Of a stretch of 14,582 nt of DNA, positions 6,527 through 14,188 are shown piece after piece. The first letter of the stretch is position 1, and the number at the start of each line of letters is the position of its first letter. Made by a program: the position numbers and the translations under genes. This stretch comes from Bacillota bacterium (GTDB taxonomy: Bacteria; Bacillota_I; Bacilli_A; Acholeplasmatales; Acholeplasmataceae). The stretch covers positions 1-14,582 of the forward strand of contig JAQCDH010000013.1 of the NCBI GenBank assembly GCA_027620815.1, given 5' to 3'. The notes under the pieces are model-generated. The model did no database searches and was not told where the DNA came from. It saw only the letters and a program-made list of their open reading frames with translations.

Positions 6527-7790
6527 CAAATAATGCAATGACTTCTTCAATATCAAGCTTGATAACATCAAGCGATTGATTCCAAAAAGCAGTATCAGAA
6601 ACATCAATATTCATGGTTTTAGCAACATCTTCAACACTCGCTTTGGTTGTATAGGCAAGTAAAGTCTCGTATTGTTTTGTAAAAGGTTCAGGATTTTTCT
6701 CATATAAGCCGTATAAGCCTTTTCCAAAAAGTAAACCAAACGCATAAGGAAAGTTATAAAAATTTAATCCTGCACTATAATAATGAGGCTTCATCAACCA
6801 CATATAAGGATGTTTTAATGATTGATTTAGACCTTTCCCATAGGCTTTTTCTTGAGCGGCTAACATCCATTTTTTTAAGGATGATACTGGCACGGGTTTG
6901 GTTGCTTCTTTAAATAATTCAGTTTCAAAATAAAATCTAGATAAAATATCAATAATGACTTGAGTATCGCCTTGAAGAGCATTTTCTAATACAAATAATT
7001 TTAAATGATCATCATTAATTGTTTTCAGTAAATATTGGTTAACGATTGCCTCGCAAAAAATAGAAGCAGTTTCAGCAAGTGGCATTGGATAAGACCAATG
7101 TAATGGATCGTTGTCTTTAATGATTTCACCATGGAAACCGTGTCCTAATTCGTGTGCTAGTGTTAAAATATCAGATAATGAACCAGTAAAATTAGTTAAA
7201 ATTCGAGATTGACCAATTTGAGGCTGATTGGAACAAAACGCACCACCAATTTTACCAGGTCTTGGTTCAACATCAATCCATTCGTTATCAAATGCACGTT
7301 TTGCAAAGTCACCTAAATGATCACTAAATCCATAAAATGCCTCTAATACAAGTGCTTTCGCTTCTTCATAAGTATATGTTTTCGCACCTTTTCCAACAGG
7401 GGCAAACAAATCATAAAATGGTAAGCCCTCTTGATGCCCTAAATATGTCGCTTTCGCCTCTAAATATGCTTCAAAACTCGGACGGTATGATTCCATAGAA
7501 GTAATCAGTGCATCCAGTGTTTTTTGCGTCATCTTTGAGCTTTTTAGTGTTGGCTCAAGGGGAGAGGTATACCCTCTAAATTCATTCACAACATTCACTT
7601 CACGTTTAATATTGGTAATGCTTAACGCGACCGCATCTTCAACCGTTTCAAGTGCTTTAAGTTCTGCTTCATAACCATCTTTTCTAACAAGTGGATCATG
7701 TTCGTAGGCAAGATTTCGTACTTCAGATAAAGTGATGACTTGATCACGATAAGGCACTTTTAAGTTTGCTGTGAGCATATTTTGAAGTCT
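6507..7790 (-). pseudogene. pepF: Oligoendopeptidase F, C-terminal catalytic part of a frameshifted gene
   Basis: This is the downstream part of an M3-family zinc metallopeptidase that cuts short peptides in the cytoplasm. The active site HELGH is encoded at 7154-7140 (AHELGHGFHG), and the downstream ETASIFCE supplies the third zinc-binding Glu in this family. Other family blocks are GGAFCSNQP and HYYSAGLNFYNFPYAFG near the C terminus. The frame stays open back to about 7871, but homology to the family begins around 7790 (RLQNMLTANLKVPYRDQVITLSEVRNLAY). No ribosome-binding site precedes any start in this frame, so it is probably not translated alone. It ends KDA, mirroring hpf. Everything needed for catalysis is intact, so the break is recent, a sequencing error, or bypassed by recoding. 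Confidence 0.85.
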
Positions 7791-8253
7791 TCGCACTTGC
7801 AACTTCCCTGAGTTTTGTAAGAAGAAGTTCTTCAGATTCTGAAAGCATGTATTTCGCACCATCTTGCTCACGTTCTAAATTATAAAGATAGTTTTTAATG
7901 AGCGCGCTTTGTTGACTTAAAGCCTCTAAATCTAATGTTTTTAAATAACGTGTAAATAACACGTTTTCTTTGGTTGTTGATTTTAGAATACGATCTAAAG
8001 TTGCCATATATTGAAGCGGCTCTGGATCATTGACATTACTAGAATAGCGTAAGCTTGCATAAGCATAAAGTGTTCTGACATGCTTACTCATCGTCTCTTC
8101 AAATTGTAAGTAAGATTCTAAAAAATCAACAGGCGTCATGTCTTCTTTTTTTCCAATAAGGGATTTAAAAGAAGTCGTCATGTCCTCTAATTTTTTAATA
8201 TCTTGTTGATAGGTATCATCAAAACCTTTATATAAATCATCTAAATTCCACAT
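7744..8253 (-). pseudogene. pepF: Oligoendopeptidase F, N-terminal part of a frameshifted gene
   Basis: This is the upstream part of the same M3 peptidase gene. It starts MWNLDDLYKGFDD, a typical PepF opening, and runs through the helical N-terminal lobe to MLSESEELLLTKLREVASA. It then leaves the family and stops at 7744. From the ATG at 8253 to the stop at 6507 is 1747 bases (3 x 582 + 1), so one net frame change restores a peptidase of about 582 residues, the usual size. GGAGG at 8263-8259 lies five bases before the ATG at 8253. An in-frame ATG at 8274 overlaps the promoter -10 and is rejected. As written it gives a 169-residue truncated product with no active site. Confidence 0.85.
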
Positions 8254-8272
8254 ATATTCCTCCATGTCAAAC

Positions 8273-8281
8273 ATTATAGCA
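8273..8281 (-). promoter_or_regulatory. Extended -10 promoter for pepF
   Basis: On the minus strand TGcTATAAT (8281-8273) follows directly after the sodA terminator. No clear -35 is present. The predicted start, near 8266, is only a few bases before the GGAGG at 8263-8259. An intact promoter and ribosome-binding site argue that pepF is still expressed. Confidence 0.65.
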
Positions 8282-8282
8282 T

Positions 8283-8317
8283 AAAAAAAGATGTTGTGAG
8301 GGGGATCACAACATCTT
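8283..8317 (-). terminator. Rho-independent terminator after sodA
   Basis: A perfect 12-base stem: AAGATGTTGTGA at 8288-8299 with TCACAACATCTT at 8306-8317 around a six-base loop. On the minus strand it runs into a T run (plus-strand A at 8283-8289). It ends sodA transcription just before the pepF promoter. Confidence 0.9.
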
Positions 8318-8322
8318 AGATA

Positions 8323-8925
8323 TTAAGCCTTATTGAAACGTTCTTCAATAAGGTCCCAATCTACAATAGAGAAAAATGCTTGAATATAGTCTGGACGACG
8401 GTTTTGATAATTTAAGTAGTATGCATGTTCCCACACATCAAGTCCAAGTAATGGTGTTCCTAATGTTAACGGTGTGTCTTGATTTGGTGTTGATACCACT
8501 TCTAAAGCACCTTGATTATTTTTAATGAGCCATGCCCAACCTGAACCGAAGCGTGTCGCGGCTGCTTTAGCAAATGCCTCTTTGAATGCTTCATATGAAC
8601 CGAAAGTCTCATTAATTGCGTTAGATAAATTGCCTGTAGGTCCTTCTTGATGATTGACTTTAAGTTGTGGCCAGAAAAATGAATGATTAAAATGTCCGCC
8701 ACCATTGTTTCTTACTGCACCACGAATCGATTCTGGAAGTGCATCTAAATCTTTTAATAACGTTTCTAAGTCAGATGTTACTGCTGGTTCCTTTTCAAGT
8801 GCTGCATTTAAATTGTTAACATAACCCTGATGATGTTTTGTATAATGAATTTCCATCGTTTTTGCATCGATAAAAGGTTCTAACGCATCAAATGAATAAG
8901 GTAAAGCTGGTAATGTATAAGCCAT
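8323..8925 (-). CDS. sodA: Superoxide dismutase, Mn type by signature residues
   Basis: It converts superoxide to hydrogen peroxide and oxygen in the cytoplasm. The 200-residue product has the Fe/Mn-SOD N-terminal hairpin (MEIHYTKHHQGYVNN) and C-terminal alpha/beta domain. Predicted metal ligands are His27, His81 (NHSFFW), Asp163 and His167 (DVWEHAYY). Gly77 together with Gln149 in PNQDTPL is the Mn-type arrangement; Fe enzymes usually carry Gln near position 70 and Ala at the second site. Metal use can be mixed in this family, so Mn is inferred. The ribosome-binding site AGGAGG lies eight bases before the ATG. It has its own promoter and a strong terminator. It follows rqcH with no clear terminator between, so some read-through is possible. 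Confidence 0.96.
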   Translation of the reverse strand: MAYTLPALPYSFDALEPFIDAKTMEIHYTKHHQGYVNNLNAALEKEPAVTSDLETLLKDLDALPESIRGAVRNNGGGHFNHSFFWPQLKVNHQEGPTGNLSNAINETFGSYEAFKEAFAKAAATRFGSGWAWLIKNNQGALEVVSTPNQDTPLTLGTPLLGLDVWEHAYYLNYQNRRPDYIQAFFSIVDWDLIEERFNKA

Positions 8926-8956
8926 AATTGTTGCCTCCTGTTTAATCTACACTTTC

Positions 8957-8985
8957 ATTTTAAACGATAAACGTGTTAAATTCAA
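8957..8985 (-). promoter_or_regulatory. Promoter for sodA
   Basis: On the minus strand TTGAAT (8985-8980) and TAAAAT (8962-8957) are separated by exactly 17 bases. Predicted start near 8950, leader about 25 bases. No PerR- or Fur-like palindrome was seen. Confidence 0.7.
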
Positions 8986-8990
8986 AGTTT

Positions 8991-10490
8991 TTACAAGGAT
9001 TCACACAACTTAACAAACTCATCATCTAATTCAACCATGTAAGAATGGTAAGTTTTAACAGAAACCATCGAGCCGTGCATACCTGGAATTTTTTTTACAT
9101 CTTTTTTTAATGCAACCATCACTTCAATTTTTGAAGCATGTTTAAGAGTTGAAAAATAAGCAGCATATTTTAATGCAGTTTTAAATGCGTTACTTTCATG
9201 AGGGGCACGACAAATCACATGACTACCTGGTGCATCTTTAACATGCATAAAATAATCATTTGGTCGTGATAATTCATGGGTCACATAGGCGTTAATATTG
9301 GCATTTTTCCCAACGAAAATGGTATGGCCGTCAACAATGATTTCAAGATGTTTTTTTGGTTTTACTTTTTTTAGTGTTGGTTTTTTAGAAATGTAGTGAT
9401 GTTCATAAAGTAAACTTAAAATATCGTCATAAACCATGTTTTGTTCATTTAGATCAAAAATGAGTTGATTTAAAAAATCAATTTCAGATTGTGTTTCATG
9501 GATTTGATTTTCTAAGTGAGGTATTGCCCGTTTTGCTTTGTTGTAAGCATTTAAATATTTTTGAGCATGATCATGGACGCTTAATTCACGGTCTAATAAA
9601 ATCTCTTCAACATGATCAACATAAGCTTTTGGGTTTTCATAAGTGTACAGTTTTTCGGCAATTAAATAATCATTTAAATGCGATTGATGATATGTAAGAT
9701 CATCAATCAATTTAGGGAGTTTTGTTTCTCTCTTTTTTATTTGTTGTTTCAATAAAGCATCTGATAAGATGATTTGATGGTTGGTTTGCATCATATCATT
9801 GATTGAATCAAAGACACGACTACCCTCGACTTCAAAACTAAATCGTTTATTTCCCTTCATTGATGGTTTTAAGGCAATGTTATACGGTGATCGCTTAGCA
9901 TTAAAGATTTTAAGTGATAAATCTTTACTCATGCCTTCGTAGACTGTTAATAAATCTTCACGGTTGATATCTGAATCATCAAAAGAGGTTAATTGTTTTT
10001 TAGGAGAAGGAAAAAAACTAAATGGTAAATGATAGGCAACACTTCGACCTGTCTCACTGATCATTTTTTTATAGGCCTCTAGGATCAAATGATCTTTAAC
10101 TAAAATCATATTGGCGTGTTTTCCCATCATCTCGACAATGAGTTTATACGTCATCATGCCATCGAATGCATCATATTTTTCAAATGTGATGATGCATACA
10201 CGGTCAGTTTGATGTTGTTTTATCGATTTAATTTGACTTCGAATCATTGTTTTTTTAAGCATCGATAGTATTGGATGCTCATCATACTTAATCTCTTTAT
10301 AAGGTGTATAATACATTCGATTATCATTAGCATGAAGATCGATATAAAAGAGTTTTTTTTCTTTTTGATAATAGAGTTCAAAAATAAAAACATCATCTTT
10401 TAAATACATGATTTTATCCACACGATGCTGCACCAACACCTGATTATATTCATTTGTAAGATGATGCATCATAAGACCGTCAAAAGACAT
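8991..10490 (-). CDS. rqcH: RqcH/NFACT-family ribosome quality control factor
   Basis: RqcH binds stalled 50S subunits carrying peptidyl-tRNA and recruits tRNA-Ala to add C-terminal alanine tails that mark the chain for proteolysis. The 499-residue product shows NFACT-N (about 1-150, FDGLMMHHLTNEYN...DKIMYL) with the Asp96-Arg97 pair (QTDRVCI) matching the DR motif needed for tRNA binding in Bacillus. A middle region and a helical coiled-coil segment follow (about 245-360). NFACT-R is at about 385-485 (VGKNANINAYVTH, RPNDYFMHVKDAPGSH, KKIPGMHGSM). It is some 70 residues shorter than the roughly 570-residue Bacillus protein. AAAGG lies eight bases before the ATG. Divergence from gmk-rpoZ recalls the Bacillus yloA region. 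It was once annotated as fibronectin-binding protein. Confidence 0.92.
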   Translation of the reverse strand: MSFDGLMMHHLTNEYNQVLVQHRVDKIMYLKDDVFIFELYYQKEKKLFYIDLHANDNRMYYTPYKEIKYDEHPILSMLKKTMIRSQIKSIKQHQTDRVCIITFEKYDAFDGMMTYKLIVEMMGKHANMILVKDHLILEAYKKMISETGRSVAYHLPFSFFPSPKKQLTSFDDSDINREDLLTVYEGMSKDLSLKIFNAKRSPYNIALKPSMKGNKRFSFEVEGSRVFDSINDMMQTNHQIILSDALLKQQIKKRETKLPKLIDDLTYHQSHLNDYLIAEKLYTYENPKAYVDHVEEILLDRELSVHDHAQKYLNAYNKAKRAIPHLENQIHETQSEIDFLNQLIFDLNEQNMVYDDILSLLYEHHYISKKPTLKKVKPKKHLEIIVDGHTIFVGKNANINAYVTHELSRPNDYFMHVKDAPGSHVICRAPHESNAFKTALKYAAYFSTLKHASKIEVMVALKKDVKKIPGMHGSMVSVKTYHSYMVELDDEFVKLCESL

Positions 10491-10514
10491 CTTGAAAACC
10501 TTTCATGAAAATAC

Positions 10515-10543
10515 TTTACACAATCTATATTATCATATATAAT
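10515..10543 (+). promoter_or_regulatory. Promoter for gmk-rpoZ
   Basis: TTTACA at 10515-10520 and TATAAT at 10538-10543 are 17 bases apart. Predicted start near 10550, leader about 22 bases. Confidence 0.78.
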
Positions 10544-10560
10544 AACATTTAGATAAGCAA
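10532..10560 (-). promoter_or_regulatory. Candidate promoter for rqcH, overlapping the gmk promoter
   Basis: On the minus strand TTGCTT (10560-10555) and TATGAT (10537-10532) are 17 bases apart. The -10 abuts the gmk -10 on the other strand. The region is very AT-rich, so other -10 choices exist. Confidence 0.5.
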
Positions 10561-10571
10561 GGGAGCAAGGC

Positions 10572-11195
10572 ATGAAATTAAATGAACGCGGCTTACTCAT
10601 TGTATTGTCAGGTCCATCTGGTGTTGGTAAAGGCACCGTAAGAAAAGCACTGTTTGACATGGAAGACCATGATTTAACCTATTCAGTCTCTATGACAACA
10701 CGTCCGATGCGTGAAGGTGAAGTGGATGGTGTTGATTATTACTTTGTTTCAAAAGAAGATTTTGAAAAACGTATTTCTGAAAATGGGTTTTTAGAATATG
10801 AACAATTTTTTGGAAATTACTACGGGACACCTAGAGATAAAGTCGAACAACAACTTGAATTAGGTCACGAAGTCGTTTTAGAAATAGAAGTTCAAGGTGC
10901 ACTAAAAGTGCGTAATCAAGTTAAAGACGCCGTCTTTATTTTCTTAGTGCCACCATCCAAAAAAGCATTAAAAGATCGATTGATGTCTCGTGGCACTGAA
11001 GATGATAAAACCATTGATACGAGATTAGCAAAAGCAGAAAAAGAATTTCAACTCGCTCACAAGTATGATTATATTGTTGTTAATGATGATGTTTATAATG
11101 CAGCAGATAGAATTTTAGCAATCATTCGTGCAGAGCACGCCAAAACAGAAAGATCGATTTATAAATATAAGTCGATTATAGAAGGAGATTTATGA
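10572..11195 (+). CDS. gmk: Guanylate kinase
   Basis: It phosphorylates GMP to GDP with ATP, a required step in guanine nucleotide supply and in (p)ppGpp metabolism. The 207-residue length is usual. The P loop is GPSGVGKG at 14-21. The GMP-binding region has SVSMTTRPMREGEVDGVDYYFV (about 38-59), and GNYYGTPRDKVE and EIEVQGA follow at the expected spacing. The lid region is LMSRGTEDDKTIDTRLAKAEKE. GGGAG at 10561-10565 lies six bases before the ATG. The TGA stop overlaps the rpoZ ATG, so the two are translationally coupled. The gmk-rpoZ order is conserved across Firmicutes. Confidence 0.97.
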   Translation: MKLNERGLLIVLSGPSGVGKGTVRKALFDMEDHDLTYSVSMTTRPMREGEVDGVDYYFVSKEDFEKRISENGFLEYEQFFGNYYGTPRDKVEQQLELGHEVVLEIEVQGALKVRNQVKDAVFIFLVPPSKKALKDRLMSRGTEDDKTIDTRLAKAEKEFQLAHKYDYIVVNDDVYNAADRILAIIRAEHAKTERSIYKYKSIIEGDL

Positions 11196-11401
11196 GTAAT
11201 AAAGACGGATTAAGATACCCATCCATTGATGCTTTGTTGGATAAAATACCATCAAAGTATAAACTTGTTTATGCTGCTTCAAAAGTTGCAAGACTACTAG
11301 AAGAGGCAAATTTAGAAGTAGAAGATTCTATTTCTGAAAAAAGTATCGGTGTTGCATTAGAAGAGATTATTGCAGGACGCGTTACCATTGAATTTGAATA
11401 A
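11192..11401 (+). CDS. rpoZ: RNA polymerase omega subunit
   Basis: Omega helps assemble and stabilise RNA polymerase by clamping the beta-prime subunit. The 69-residue product has the family core RYPSIDALLDKIPSKYKLVYAASKVARLL at about 8-36, followed by SISEKSIGVALEEIIAGRVTIEF, which matches the conserved KPVxxALEEIxxGKI region. GGAG in the gmk tail at 11184-11187 serves as ribosome-binding site, and the start forms an ATGA overlap with gmk. The KVAR in place of the usual K-R-A-R is a small change of unknown effect. The gene is followed at once by a terminator. Confidence 0.93.
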   Translation: MSNKDGLRYPSIDALLDKIPSKYKLVYAASKVARLLEEANLEVEDSISEKSIGVALEEIIAGRVTIEFE

Positions 11402-11431
11402 AAAAAGCGCGTATGCGCTTTTTATTTTATT
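11400..11431. terminator. Terminator between rpoZ and the convergent lipoprotein gene
   Basis: A GCGC-GTAT-GCGC hairpin core (11407-11418) is flanked by an A run on the left (11400-11406) and a T run on the right (11419-11423). It can therefore work in both directions for the two convergent genes. The core stem is short but GC-rich and extended by A-T pairs. Confidence 0.78.
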
Positions 11432-11442
11432 TATGTTTTATA

Positions 11443-12369
11443 TTAACCAAAAATTGAGGCAACATCAGGTAAACTAAAGGCGTCTACTCGTTCATAGGTA
11501 CTTAACTCTGTTTCATCTGGTAAAAGGAGATCATCTTTTGTATATAGGAAATCAAGTAAGATATCAATGGTTAGAGAAACATCTAAAGCTTCAGTATTTT
11601 CAATCAGTCCATTCACTGGAATGATTAAAGATGCTAATTGCGACGTGATGGTTGCATAAACGATAAAACCTTCTACAATAATAAGTTCAATTTGCGCATT
11701 AATAGAAACATCTTGAATAATATTATCAATGGTAATTGGAACGGTTAAATAATGACCATATTCCATTTCATGGACTTGAAGTAAAGTGATTTGCGGTTCG
11801 ATAAAGCCAATGAGTGTTTCAGGGGTAATCTCAATTGAGAAATCTAAAAGTACAGGTAATTCAAACGTTGCTTCAGTTGTTGTCATTACTTGGTTTTCTT
11901 CAGCAGTAATTCGAAAAGGTGGATTAGATAATTCTATTTTTGAGGTGAAATACGTATCTGTGAAATTATCAAAAAGCTGTAAAAAGAGTTTCAATCTTCC
12001 TGATAAACCACCTGTATCAATGAGTTGTTCATAACCAATGGTATTAAGATCAATTTCTTCAAATGAACGAAAATCAAGTGTATCTATATAATTGCGCGTA
12101 ATGATGTTTGAAAATCTTAAATCTAATGGATCATCAAATGTATCATTGGATTGTAAGCTTAAAAACTGAGATTCAAATGAAATTGCGGATTCATAAAATA
12201 CAACACCTTCAAAAATTGCTCTTTTTTCGTTGTCAGTAAGGTTCATAAGCGTGCGTTCTTGATTATAAAAGACAATGTCTAATTCAAAAGGATTCACTTC
12301 AGGTTCCTGACATGAACTTAGTGTGATGACAAAAATTAAGATAATTAATAATCCAACTATTTTTTTCAT
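11443..12369 (-). CDS. Predicted lipoprotein of unknown function
   Basis: I do not recognise the family. From the preferred start the product has 308 residues and a lipoprotein signal: a Lys-Lys N terminus, a run of Ile/Leu/Val, and the lipobox LSSC with Cys20 as the lipid-modified residue. It is thus predicted to be anchored outside on the membrane. The mature part is acidic and rich in Ile, Leu, Glu and Thr, with alternating patterns suggesting beta structure (for example FRITAEENQVMTTTEATFELPVLLDFSIEITPE); no enzyme motif is visible. In-frame ATGs also occur at 12387 and 12375. AAGG lies eight bases before the ATG at 12369, and the start at 12387 would leave almost no leader, so 12369 is chosen. 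It stands alone between two divergent or convergent housekeeping units. Confidence 0.82.
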   Translation of the reverse strand: MKKIVGLLIILIFVITLSSCQEPEVNPFELDIVFYNQERTLMNLTDNEKRAIFEGVVFYESAISFESQFLSLQSNDTFDDPLDLRFSNIITRNYIDTLDFRSFEEIDLNTIGYEQLIDTGGLSGRLKLFLQLFDNFTDTYFTSKIELSNPPFRITAEENQVMTTTEATFELPVLLDFSIEITPETLIGFIEPQITLLQVHEMEYGHYLTVPITIDNIIQDVSINAQIELIIVEGFIVYATITSQLASLIIPVNGLIENTEALDVSLTIDILLDFLYTKDDLLLPDETELSTYERVDAFSLPDVASIFG

Positions 12370-12388
12370 TCTCATGACCTTTTTCATT

Positions 12389-12441
12389 TTATACCTTAAT
12401 TATAGTCGATATTGTTGATGTTTCAACGTTTATACCTTAAT
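12389..12441. repeat. Pair of exact 12-base direct repeats between divergent genes
   Basis: TTATACCTTAAT occurs at 12389-12400 and again at 12430-12441, 41 bases apart (close to four helical turns). The first copy overlaps the lipoprotein -10 and start area; the second ends just before the uvrC -10. It could be a regulator-binding pair or chance in AT-rich DNA. Confidence 0.5.
12399..12426 (-). promoter_or_regulatory. Promoter for the lipoprotein gene
   Basis: On the minus strand TTGAAA (12426-12421) and TATAAT (12404-12399) are 16 bases apart. Predicted start near 12392, which supports the translation start at 12369 over the one at 12387. Confidence 0.75.
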
Positions 12442-12442
12442 A

Positions 12443-12451
12443 TGGTAAAAT
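12443..12451 (+). promoter_or_regulatory. Extended -10 promoter for uvrC, predicting a leaderless mRNA
   Basis: TGgTAAAAT is an extended -10; no good -35 is seen (TTTCAA at 12421-12426 is 19 bases away). Seven bases beyond the -10 is G12458, the first base of the GTG start codon, and no ribosome-binding site precedes it. Confidence 0.55.
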
Positions 12452-12457
12452 AACGTT

Positions 12458-14188
12458 GTGAATTCAATCAAAAAACAACTGACATTATTACCTGATTTAC
12501 CAGGATGCTATTTAATGAAAAATGCATCCAATCAAGTCATTTATGTTGGAAAAGCCAAAAATTTAAAAAATCGCGTGCGTTCATACTTTGTTGGTGCACA
12601 TAACGAAAAAACAACAAAGCTCGTGTCAGAAATACACGATTTTTCATATATAGTCACACGCACTGAACATGAATCACTCATTTTAGAACTTAATTTAATC
12701 AAACAGTATAGCCCAAGATTTAACATTCGTCTAATGGATGATAAGACATATCCTTATATTGAGCTCACTGATGAAACGTATCCAAAACTTCAAATTGTAA
12801 GACAAAAACAATCCAATAGTCGCATTTTTGGACCGTATCCTAACGTTTATGCAGCAAGAGAAACTGTAAGACTTCTCAATCAATTATATCCTCTTAGAAA
12901 ATGTGACACCCTTCCTAATAAAACATGTTTATATTTTCATATCGGTCAGTGCTTAGCTCCATGTGTGTTTAAAGATGTTAATTATGATCATTATGTTTCA
13001 CAAATTATTAATTTTTTAAAAGGGGATACAAAAGAGGTTTTAAAAAAACTTCAAGAAAACATGGTCGAGGCTTCAGAAAAAATGTTGTTTGAAAAAGCAG
13101 CTGAATACAGAGACATGATTCATCACATCGAGCATACAACAGAAAAACAATTAATCAACTTAAATGATGGACTGAATCGTGATGTCATCGCTTATGCCTC
13201 AAATGATACAGACTGTGCGGTTGAAATCTTTAAATTAAGAGACGGTAAACTCATTGATCACATTCAAACGGTATTCAATTACACACTAGATCCTAACGAA
13301 ACGATTTTAAGTTATTTGAATCAGCTTTATGAAACAGATGTTCCTGATGAATTATGTTGTCATGTCTCTATGACACAAACTCAGATAGAAGATCTTTATG
13401 GGTCCAAAGTCATTTTTCCTCAAAAAGGAGATAAACATAAATTGACGTTACTTGCACATAAAAATGCAGTTCAAAGCTTAGAACATCACTTTATGCTTAA
13501 TCGTCATCAAGATGATCAAAAACATTTAGGATTACAAAAATTATCTCAAACATTAACGAAAGATGTTACAAGAATCGATGTGTTTGATAATGCACAACTC
13601 TTTGGAACGGCACCTATTTCAGCTGTTATTGTTTATGACACAAAAAACTTTGAAAAAAAATCGTATCGTAAATACCATTTAAAAACAACAACCAATGATG
13701 ACTATCAAGCCATGAGAGAAGTGACATACAGAAGATATCAAAAACTCATGGTAGAATCAGGGGCTTTCCCAGATGTGATTCTTGTTGATGGTGGACTCGG
13801 ACAAGTTCATGCAGCTGAAGAAGTCATTACGGAACTGGGATTAGAGATTCCTGTGTGTGGTCTTAAAAAAAATAAAAGCCATCAACTCGAAGGACTTGTA
13901 TATTTAGGACAAACAAAAATCTTAAAGCCTAATGATGTTTTATTTAAATTTCTCATCAAATTATCAGAAGAAGTACACCGTTTCGCAATTACTTTTCATA
14001 GAAAAACAAGGGATAAATTAGCTTATGCCTCTAAACTTGATGACATAGAAGGCATTGGACCTAAAAGAAAAGCAAGACTGATTCAACAATTTGGAACTTT
14101 TGAGCGTATTCAAGAAGCTTCCTTGGAGGCATTAAAACAATCTGGACTGCCAGAAGCACTCATAAAAAAAATTAAGGAACATGCATGA
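12458..14188 (+). CDS. uvrC: Excinuclease ABC subunit C
   Basis: UvrC makes the two cuts around a lesion in nucleotide excision repair after UvrA/UvrB recognition. The 576-residue product has the GIY-YIG domain for the 3' cut (GCY at 16-18, YVG at 29-31, R39, catalytic Glu77). Four cysteines (149, 157, 165, 169) are spaced like the reported UvrC iron-sulfur ligands. A UVR motif for UvrB contact is at about 193-225. The RNase H-like domain for the 5' cut has Asp377 (DVFD), Asp444 (LVDGG) and His507 (EVHRFAITFHR). A helix-hairpin-helix pair is at 528-575 (IEGIGPKRKARL). The start is GTG at 12458 with no Shine-Dalgarno; the first residues fit the family. No SOS box was found. The TGA stop overlaps the next gene by ATGA. 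Confidence 0.96.
   Translation: MNSIKKQLTLLPDLPGCYLMKNASNQVIYVGKAKNLKNRVRSYFVGAHNEKTTKLVSEIHDFSYIVTRTEHESLILELNLIKQYSPRFNIRLMDDKTYPYIELTDETYPKLQIVRQKQSNSRIFGPYPNVYAARETVRLLNQLYPLRKCDTLPNKTCLYFHIGQCLAPCVFKDVNYDHYVSQIINFLKGDTKEVLKKLQENMVEASEKMLFEKAAEYRDMIHHIEHTTEKQLINLNDGLNRDVIAYASNDTDCAVEIFKLRDGKLIDHIQTVFNYTLDPNETILSYLNQLYETDVPDELCCHVSMTQTQIEDLYGSKVIFPQKGDKHKLTLLAHKNAVQSLEHHFMLNRHQDDQKHLGLQKLSQTLTKDVTRIDVFDNAQLFGTAPISAVIVYDTKNFEKKSYRKYHLKTTTNDDYQAMREVTYRRYQKLMVESGAFPDVILVDGGLGQVHAAEEVITELGLEIPVCGLKKNKSHQLEGLVYLGQTKILKPNDVLFKFLIKLSEEVHRFAITFHRKTRDKLAYASKLDDIEGIGPKRKARLIQQFGTFERIQEASLEALKQSGLPEALIKKIKEHA

Noticed and set aside
8502..8705. Second minus-strand frame inside sodA
   Set aside because: Shifted-frame shadow of sodA.
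9491..9697. Plus-strand frame inside rqcH
   Set aside because: Antisense shadow of rqcH.
10469..10660. Minus-strand frame over the rqcH/gmk promoters
   Set aside because: Crosses two promoters and the gmk start; not credible as a gene.
12388..12457. SOS (LexA) box upstream of uvrC
   Set aside because: No GAAC-N4-GTTC-like palindrome found in the intergenic region.
11786..12726. Frames at 11786-12034 (+) and 12541-12726 (-)
   Set aside because: Antisense shadows of the lipoprotein gene and uvrC.
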